From Bryum argenteum (taxonomy: Eukaryota > Streptophyta > Bryopsida > Bryales > Bryaceae), in contig CM073321.1 of NCBI GenBank assembly GCA_037043015.1, positions 40,134,420-40,198,419 on the forward strand: a stretch of DNA of 64,000 bases, written 5' to 3'. The translations under genes and the position numbers were made by a program. Position 1 is the first letter of the stretch; every line of letters starts with the position of its first letter. The notes under the pieces were generated by a model. That model was not told the origin of the DNA, searched no databases, and was given only the letters and a program-made list of their open reading frames with translations. Shown here in pieces: positions 57,005-64,000 of this stretch.

Positions 57005-57755
57005 GGCAAGCATCCTAGGGTGGTCCGCTAGGAACGTCACACTGTCAGTTTTTACTGAAGAAGAGTTTTTTAGACGTCCTAATAGGGTTCATTACAATCT
57101 TTTTTTATAGTTAAATTTTCCTAACATATTCCATTATACCTTGCTTTTGTGATATTCAAATCTACTATTTGAATTAAGTGATGATTTCTAGTCCTTGAAG
57201 TGGAATTCACAAATGTGTTGTCGACTGTCACAGGTTGGGCTCGTGCATTTAGGAACTATTTAGGAATATTATTAATTGCTTGTTTTTGAGACAGTTTGTT
57301 TAGAATGGTTCGTAAGTGGTTAGGCTATCTAGATTTGCTATTGAAATTGGTAAGGGGCTAATTTTTGATTTTTGGGAAATTATTGAAGTTGCCGGAACTA
57401 GGACCTTAGGGGCACTGGAATTTAGGAAAGAAAACCAGTATGTTTTTTGAATGAGGCTTGTTTTGAGGAAAAGAGTTCTCTCTCCTCTAACGGCTTCCAT
57501 GGGCAAAATATTCCAACTCCTTGTCCTCATGTGGATAACGGCCATGGAACTTCAGACCTTCCTGTGAAACTGGGAGTTCCAGACGTATACGTTCCTGCCG
57601 AACTTCGAATCGCGATCGTCCGATTGGCATCGTCCGTGCATGTTACGACAGGCTTCCTTTTCTTCCAAGTTCACGATGCAACCTGTATTGTCTCCTTCGT
57701 CTACATCGACACACCTTCACCGCAATTTTATGGTTAGTTTTTGACAATTATCGCT
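57005..57755. other. No gene recognised; AT-richer single-copy-like sequence
   Basis: Composition drops to AT-rich relative to the elements at left. A 96-codon plus frame (57447-57737) has no recognisable motif and I do not call it. May be 5' flank or leader of the gene at right. Confidence 0.5.
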
Positions 57756-58079
57756 ATGGATTGTAGGAGGTGTGTCTCGCTTGATCGTGCTCAGGCGTTG
57801 ATTACCGATTTCTTTCACCAACTTCACAATGGAGAAGAATCTAGTACTAGTCGATTTGAGTTTCATCAGACTTTGATAACCGATTTCTACCACGAATAGG
57901 CGGAATCTCCAACAGTCTCGCAATCGCAATCTGTTTCCGAACTTAGCCTTTCCGAAAGCGAATTTGTTTCGAGCAATGAGCGTGAATCCCCAATGTCCCT
58001 TCATACTTTGTCGTTCTCTGAATGCACACACATTTCTCAGAATTTAAATTTGCAAGATTTGAATACGAATTTGAGTTAG
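57756..58079 (+). pseudogene. Candidate 5' exon of the right-edge gene
   Basis: From ATG at 57756 (MDCRRCVSLDRAQALITDFF) one frame runs to 58079, interrupted by a single stop codon at 57897. It contains an internal repeat (ALITDFFHQ and TLITDFYHE, about 35 residues apart) and then a serine-rich stretch (SQSQSVSELSLSESEF). Its proximity and orientation suggest it belongs to the same gene as 58488-59234, but no clear splice junction ties them; a TTTTTGATAG acceptor-like site lies at 58477-58486. Confidence 0.35.
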
Positions 58080-58316
58080 AGGTGGAGTCTCAAATGCAAA
58101 AGTGTTTGTGGTAGGAATCGGTAAGTGCTGAATTGCCCCTTCCTTTGAAACCAGGATCAAAATTGTGTATGGTAGGCCTCTCCCGTGGAGGTAGCTGTGA
58201 TTGTCGGATTGCGCCGTATTGAGTAGAAGGACGAAAGAGGAGAATTCAGTGAGTGATGTTGCAAGCTGATAAGTGGGTGGTGATTTTGATGCGGGACCTG
58301 CTGGACCAGCGGTTTA

Positions 58317-58388
58317 GGGTTTTAAGCGGAGCTTCCCAGTGCAGGGCTTCGGGGGTTTTAAGCGGAGCTTCCCAATGCAGCGCTTCGG
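58317..58388 (+). repeat. Two-unit tandem repeat, 36 bp
   Basis: Units 58317-58352 and 58353-58388 (starting GGGTTTTAAGCGGAGCTTCC) differ at two or three bases. Lies about 100 bp before the exon at 58488. Confidence 0.85.
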
Positions 58389-58487
58389 GCCGTCCCGAGC
58401 GCAGAACAAATTCTGCTTGTACGTAGTATGTACTAGTTAATTTGTTATTGGTACCTTTGAAATCAATATATCCCATTTTTGATAGGC

Positions 58488-59234
58488 ATGGCACCTTGTA
58501 GGGATGATCGTCGTGTTGGGCAGGGGACTCGTAACCGCCTAGTAGCTCAAAGGGATGCTGCTGTGATTAGAGAGAAAGCAACTTCTAGGCAAAAATTGTG
58601 TCGTCAGAGGAAGATTGCTAGATTGTTGTCTGCTTGTTGTAGTGCTGCTCAAAGTGATCGACCTGTAATTGATATCCAGAGGTCAAGTACTCGAGCTGCG
58701 AAAGATTGGGCTCTTAGATGGTTTGAGGAAACGAGTGGAAGTGGATTAGAGTATCAAAGAGCCTTGATTCCTAAGATTTTGAAACATAGCATTTGGCAAA
58801 GTGTCATGCCTAGTTACTTTGATATGGAGGTAGCGCATACTACACTTGCCATTATTTCGCATGGTTGTCAGTTTATCAAAGGCTGTCGCTTCAAAGACCA
58901 ACCACGTTCAAGAAATGTCCTCATTCCAATGCTTTTGAGCTCCAGCGGTTTTAGTGCTAGACAGACTAGCCTCGTGACTGGAATACACAGACGGAACCTG
59001 CACTCCGGTTTGGTGAGGAGGTTAGTACTAGAAGCAAAGTCTGACAAAAGCTTGTGGGCAGTTTGTGGAAGGCAAAGGCGAATTGACACTCTACCTCCCC
59101 ACGTTACGAAGTTGGTGGAGGAATTTTGGACTTCTAATACAAGAATTAGTCCAAACAGGAAGGATGTGGTTCGAAAGCGCATCGGAGTGAAGGAGTGGAT
59201 AACTCATCCCACGCATCACCTTACCGAATCTCAG
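58488..59234 (+). pseudogene. Right-edge gene, exon with basic N-terminus (unknown family)
   Basis: Open from ATG 58488 to a splice donor CAG|GTGGGT at 59234/59235, 249 codons. N-terminus is strongly basic (RKIARLL, RQKLCRQR). The central part has SGLEYQRALIPKILKHSIWQ, NVLIPMLLSSSGFSARQTSL and VTGIHRRNLHSGLVRRLV; the last part has LPPHVTKLVEEFWTSNTRIS and KEWITHPTHHLTESQ. The PxxVxxxVxxFW...ISPxRKDVxR segment is one I associate with a multi-copy eukaryotic family that may derive from a DDE transposase; I cannot name it with confidence. This exon itself is open; the downstream exon is decayed, so the locus is called a pseudogene. Confidence 0.55.
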
Positions 59235-59417
59235 GTGGGTGCGGTTTGAGAAGGATTGAATTTGTTCGCTTGAAATTAATCTGTTTGATGTCCTAGCTAG
59301 AGTTTATGCTTCTAGAAAACGAAATTGTTTCTCTCAATGTATTTTTCCTAAGAGCTCCTTATCTCAAATCTCTTTGAGTGTTCGGTCTCGATGGTGTTTA
59401 TTTCGACATGTGTAGGT

Positions 59418-59620
59418 GTTCATTGCTTGTTTCCCTTCAAAGTATTCATTTGCTGGTTTTACTTGATTTCTTCCTTTTGTGCACAGTACTAGTTGGATTC
59501 ATTATGTAGGTTTTTTACTCTGTTTTGGTTTCCTTTACTTGTTTCCTTTTGAAGTATTATGTAGCTGGTTGAATTCATCACTTCCTTTTTCGCACAGTAA
59601 TGGTTCGATTCATTTTGTCG
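59418..59620 (+). repeat. Degenerate intronic tandem repeat, left part
   Basis: Two units of about 100-110 bp (59418 and 59529 starts) sharing TTCATTGCTTGTTTCC-like, GAAGTATT, CTTCCTTTT and GCACAGTA blocks. Related units recur at 62270-62460 beyond E2. Confidence 0.6.
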
Positions 59621-59732
59621 AACCCTGTTCTCCAATATTTTTGTTTTTAGCAATTAATTAGGAGTAAAAGGGTAATTTTAGCAAGTAGAAATAAAAATCG
59701 GTCTGCTTAAACCGGTTTGTAGGTAGTAATTT

Positions 59733-62247
59733 TGTGTTAGGATTCCTCCGGCTAACCTTAGGGGATTTTAGAGCCTACCGGATACCCGTATTGATATCCG
59801 GCTGATACCCTGAGATGCCCGGATGGGCGGTTCTCCTACCGGATTGATGACCGGGCCGCCCGGTCGACCGAGGGAGAAAGGGCCGAAACTTCGCGGGCGC
59901 CCGGCTGTAACCACGGCGGCTCAATGATGACCGGGTAATTCCCGTGTACGTCTCGAGTGCGGGGTGATGATGTCTCGGAAGGAGAACTCCGGTTTGTTGT
60001 TATTAGGAGCCGCCGCCTCCATTCTCGGCCATTCCCCGCGTTTTGAGAGATCGAGCAATCTTGAGCGCCAAAGCAATCCGCGAGAGTTGGAAAAGCGAAG
60101 TTCGGTGAGGTTAGGGTTTTGGGAAGTAGGGTTTCTACCGAGTCGATCCGGGAAGGCGGGGAGAGAGTATTTCGGCGGTTTGCAGGAGAGTTGAACCGAG
60201 CAATGCCGAAGAGGAGGGAAGTCGTCCCATGGCGACCGGGATGCCGATCCCCTCAAGTCGGTGAAGCCGCAGTGCCCGAACTTCCGCCGCACTGAGGCGG
60301 AGGCGAGGAGGACCTCCTCCGGATGGGGTGCGCGGGTCATCACGATGCCCCGTGGGATTTGGCGGATCGAGGCCATCATCGAGAGACCGTCACCCACCGC
60401 TTCCCGAGATGTACGTGTCGCACACCCTGCAGGTGCCCACGGAGGGGCGGTGCCCATGAAGGTCGAGGAAGTGTCCCCGCCCGTTCGGGAAGAGCAGGGA
60501 TCCCGATTGATGGTGGCGTTCGGAGGACAGAGAGGAAGACCGAGATGTAACTCCCCTCGGGAGGTGACATCCCGAGTGAAGTAGGGCTACCCGGTCCCTC
60601 CGAGGTGGAAGAGGCGGTAGAAGGAGAGGTTAACCCCTCTCAACAACCGGATGAGAATCCGGTGGACGGTGTCACGGGAGAAGAGGCGGGACTCCCGAGC
60701 AAAGTTGAGGAGGTAGTACCTCACCCGGAGGCCCAAGTCAACGAGGTGGGAGATCCGGGCAAACAGGACCCAGCGAGAATGAACCCGTGGCCCCTCGGGA
60801 ACAAGCAAGAGGAGCCCGTGGTCCTCTCGGGAAGAAGTGGAAGCCCAACCCGTGCCCCCTCCATCGAAGTTGAAGGCACTCCGGGACGGTGGAAGAGAGC
60901 GGAGGACACAAGAAAACCCGAGGTTTTACATCGACACTGGTCGATCAAAGAGGCAGTTCCCCTCCCCGCGAGTGGAAAGGCACTCCGGGGGGAATACCCC
61001 GCCGCGGACCCCTCGAGCCGCCCCACGCCGCCGGAAGAAGATATTAATTAATAAATTAGTTAGGTTAGAGGTAGCTAGAAATAGTAGATGCCCTTTTGGC
61101 CACTCACCCGGGAATCTCGGAGGCCCGGGAATTCCGGATCTGATAGGGTTTCCGGGAAATCCGGAACCCTCTGACTTACCGAAGACTCTGCGGAGTCCTT
61201 CGGGTCTTTTCTGCGATCCACCTCTGTGAGTAAAGGTTCAATTTGCATCTGAAACCTTGCGTCCTTGCTGTGCATGTGTGAGTGATTTGCTTGGTATTTT
61301 GTGTAAAGTGAGGATTGAAAACCGGTTGTGGGTACAGGAAGTCCCTTGTTGGTCTGGTAGTTACGAGTCTGAGATATCCGAGGAGGGGATAGCCGGAGGA
61401 GTAACGCCGTCAGTAAGAGGTCCCAGTGAGAGGAGTCCGAGCGTCCTGGAGGTGTTTAGCGAGTGCCAAGGGGGGTTGTGATTCCAACCGGACTGGACAG
61501 AGGAGTTGGGATTGGCGAGTAAAGCCACCCTGCATAACCACCCCCCGGATGGGATATTCGGGTGAGGAAAGTCCACGACGGGAGTTGCACGTAACCCCGG
61601 TGCCGCCTAACCCCAAAGATACGTTAGTAGAAATCTCGTGGGCGGGGTAGTGGGATGCTACTCACTCTGCACCGGATCACAAGTTGTGTCGCCCAGAGAG
61701 AGAAGGAGAGAACCGGATTTGCCGGTGTGACCTACCGTTTAAACAAATCACCCGACGGTAGCGCTTGGGATTGTTGTAAGGGAGGAACCCCGGGTAGAGA
61801 GAGAGAGAGAGAAGGATACGAGTATAGGTGAAACTCCAGTCACCCTAATCAACCGGAGGAGAGTGCCCATTCCGTGCTCTGTTAAAAACTTACAGGGAGA
61901 ACCCCTCCAAGGACTTACGGAGGTTAAATTAAATCATCACTCACTAACATGCCCTAACCGGTCAAAGTAATAGTTTAGTTGGGGAGAGCAACCGGATCAG
62001 AATCAACCGGTCACCCTGGGGTTTTGGGTTAAGGAACCAGTCAGGTCTAAACTCTTGCGTTCCCTGATCCGGTACACTAGAACGTGTTGGTCGTTGTAGC
62101 GTCAACCCGGTGATCAATCCGGATCTCGTCTTGTCTTCACACTTCACAGAATCTCCGTGGAACGTTACCCGGAAGGTGGACCATCTTGCTAGGTTGTAAG
62201 GGTAAATTGAGTTAATTTTGGTCTCCTCGGTTCGGTAACTCACGACA
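59733..62247 (+). mobile_element. E2: solo-LTR-like element in the intron
   Basis: Starts TGTGTTAGG, ends CTCACGACA, flanked by AATTT and CATTT (one mismatch). 2515 bp, no primer site, gag or pol. Related to E1 in its last third: GA-repeat block, GGTTAAATTAAA-like segment, and CACTTCACAG motif (62140-62164). Less similar in the first half, so a diverged relative, older than E1. Holds plus-strand open frames (60261-60584 and 60605-61051, the latter acidic and proline-rich, starting MEEAVEGEVNPSQQPDENPV) of unknown meaning. Confidence 0.7.
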
Positions 62248-62269
62248 CATTTCCTAGGTCATATTTCTT

Positions 62270-62460
62270 ATTTCCCTTGCAATTGTCCTTTGCTCCTTTC
62301 CTATTTGAAAGTATTCCTTTGCTCGTTTTACATGATCCCTTCTTTTTTGCAAATTTCTCGTTTGATTTCTTCTGTAGGTCTTTATTCCTGTTTCCTTGTG
62401 CATTGGTCCTTTGCTCGTTTCCCATCGCAGTTTTCCTTTTGCTGATTTTTCCTTGATCCC
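62270..62460 (+). repeat. Degenerate intronic tandem repeat, right part
   Basis: Units of about 110 bp with CCTTTGCTCCTTTCC-like, GAAAGTATT, CATGATCCCTTC and TTCTGTAGGT blocks, matching the repeats at 59418-59620. E2 sits inside this array. Confidence 0.55.
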
Positions 62461-62682
62461 TATCCTGATGTTAGCTCTTTTTGACCTCTAGTTCAATACT
62501 CGATCAGTGCCAGAGCCGCGTAGAAGGCCAGTACTTTCTTCTGTAATGATTTTTTTCGTGAAAGCTGTTCACTTTAGCTTGTTTTAAGCATTATTTGCTT
62601 GAATGGGCTTGGTGCTAGGGGTAGGGTTTAGGAAAGAAATCAATCCTTGCTACTATCTTATTCGTGGTTGTTGGGATTTTAG

Positions 62683-64000
62683 CTTTCTTTGTACACCCGA
62701 TTCAGGGGTGAGCATACTGGGGTGGAGATCGGTGTACGCTCCTTTGAGTCCCTAAAACCTTGGTTTGTAAAGCAAATGAAGGAGTTTAACAGTTGCTGCT
62801 GCCGCTACCATGTGCAAATAGGGGAATTGAAGGATGCGCTAAACTCTATGCGGCGAGGAAGTGTTCACAAGAATTGCAGCTGCCAGTGCAATGTCTGCCG
62901 ACCAGAGGGTGGAACTGGAGCTTGGATGGCATCCGAGTCTACTGTGCAGTCTGTTACTGCCCTGTGTGAATTGGTTTTGTGTTCAAAGGCGGAAGAGCAA
63001 GAGTGCCATGCATTAACCTGCATTCGAAGAGATTGTCTGTTGTGTAGGACTACTAAGTTGGAGTTTTGTCCCAACGAACTCTCTGAGTCCAGAAGTGCGT
63101 TGGTTTTTTGGAAGCGGTTTGAAATGTTTGTTGGAAGGGGAGAAGATGGTCATGATCGCCATGCGCTTCGTTTGGAGGACAAGATGACCCCGCCGCTCCA
63201 GATGGTTGATGATTTGCGCTCCCACTTGGCAGAGTTATTGGTCCACAATTTGAGGCAAAGTGGCAGGACCAGCAATTCAAGGTAATCATGGGAAACCTGA
63301 GTCCTGACGCCCTTGTGTCTGTCATAGACTTTGCTCAGAATTGTGCCTTCAAGTGGCAGAATGAGGTGCAGTCGCAACAGTGGTTTAGTTTCCAGGTTAC
63401 AATCTAGTTGACATCACTTTCCGAGTTCATCCAGAGTGGGGCGCCTTGGATCCCGATAAGAAGATACTCACAGAGTATTACTTTTACATTAGTGATGACA
63501 AATCGCATGACAATAATTTTGTCCAGTACTGCTTTGGATTCACAAAAATTTCCTCAAAGAACAAGGCTTTCTTTTTCGTGTTGAACACATTGTCTTTTCA
63601 AATGGATGTGCAACACAATTCAAGTGAGCAAAATCATTGTACTTCGTAGCGAGGTATCCATTGCTCACAAAATCAGATGATTTGCCGCTTGGTTGTGTAA
63701 TGCAATGGAATTATTTGGGCACGGGCCATAGTAAGGGCCAGTAGGATGGAGCAGGTGCCCACGTGAAGGAGGCTCTACAAAGGGAACAAGTAAAGCCTAA
63801 TGGAGTGCGTTTGCACGACTCCTGCGATGTTGTCCCTTTCCTACGTGAGGTCATGAATATCAAGTATGCAGGTTACCAGGGTGCTCGAAAATCTGTTCAT
63901 CGTTACTTCTACGATGTGAAGGAGGATGAAGTGAATTTGATCCAGACACCGAATGCGCGTACTGTTGAAGGAACCAGATCGTTCCATCAGGTTCGAAGCG
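62683..64000 (+). pseudogene. Right-edge gene, second exon (decayed, runs off the window)
   Basis: Opens in frame with the first exon: TRFRGEHTGVEIGVRSFESL, then cysteine-rich CCCRYH, CSCQCNVC and CIRRDCLLC, likely zinc-binding, to about 63240. Downstream, family-like segments lie in shifting frames: VIDFAQNCAFKWQNEVQSQQ (about 63308), LTEYYFYISDDKSHDNNFVQ (about 63467), FSNGCATQF (about 63597), GTGHSKG...DGAGAHVKEAL (about 63719). At least two frame changes and two in-frame stops occur. The D...(D/N)GCA.Q.K...HGKG..DGAG layout looks like an RNase H-fold, transposase-like core; the second site reads N where D would be expected. Function not known. Confidence 0.5.

Larger units (their letters stand above)
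59235..62682 (+). other. 3.4-kb intron with minisatellite and E2 insertion
   Basis: GTGGGT donor at 59235 and TTTTAG acceptor ending 62682. Reading across keeps one frame: ...HHLTESQ on the left and LSLYTRFRGEH on the right, both at codon boundaries. Holds degenerate tandem repeats on both sides and the E2 LTR element (59733-62247). Splicing is inferred from sequence only. Confidence 0.55.

Noticed and set aside
57447-57737. 96-codon plus frame before the right-edge gene
   Set aside because: No motif, no repeat and no splice context; kept only as part of an unassigned stretch.
58246-58494. Minus frame with repeated EALHWEAPLKT
   Set aside because: The peptide repeat simply reflects the 36-bp tandem DNA repeat at 58317-58388.

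Overview
This window is nuclear DNA of a land plant, made almost entirely of nested Ty3/gypsy LTR retrotransposons. The evidence is: initiator-Met-tRNA primer sites (TGGTATCAGAG), chromodomain-ended integrases (chromoviruses), non-chromodomain Ty3 elements with a TGGCGCC primer site, TG...CA LTRs with 5-bp target duplications, and a spliced host-like gene at the right edge. Gene content and style suggest a seed-free plant (fern, lycophyte or bryophyte), but the species cannot be fixed from sequence alone. No bacterial, organellar, rRNA or tRNA genes were seen.

Layout, left to right. 1-6590: A1, a broken plus-strand chromovirus with two LTR-gag units in tandem. 6591-12248: C1, a non-chromodomain Ty3 element inserted in A1 (left target copy GCAGT) and itself interrupted by a minus-oriented A-family LTR fragment (10275-11593). 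12249-28349: B1, a minus-strand chromovirus, with a second copy B2 (16506-24550, plus strand) inserted inside it, giving a very large inverted repeat. 28350-49759: D, a minus-strand element whose gag (34140-35765) and pol (29997-34136) look whole. Its 5' LTR (35967-49759) is interrupted by E1 (37928-48268, duplication GGTTC), which is interrupted by A2 (38729-46418, duplication CCGGA). 49760-56693: the right part of C2, into which D had inserted, with its 3' LTR. 56694-57004: a scrap of yet another Ty3 element. 57005-64000: older, more AT-rich sequence holding a decayed intron-bearing gene of a multi-copy family I cannot name firmly; its 3.4-kb intron holds E2, a relative of E1.

Main points of interest. 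D's LTR is about 3.4 kb without its insertions and carries sense-strand open frames, including a 324-codon one and a 315-codon coiled-coil one, between its TATA box and the primer site. E1-related LTRs also hold open frames and share end motifs with D. E sequence sits at the same position in both D LTRs, so it was probably copied along with D. C2 has a large extra coding region after integrase, with a coiled coil and a CPxC...H...H finger resembling zf-XS. A and B families share a stem-loop in the LTR and a duplicated stem-loop plus purine-tract module. B1 lacks matching target copies (C1 on one side, D/E on the other), so either LTR-LTR recombination removed a segment or the assembly joins two repeat copies there.
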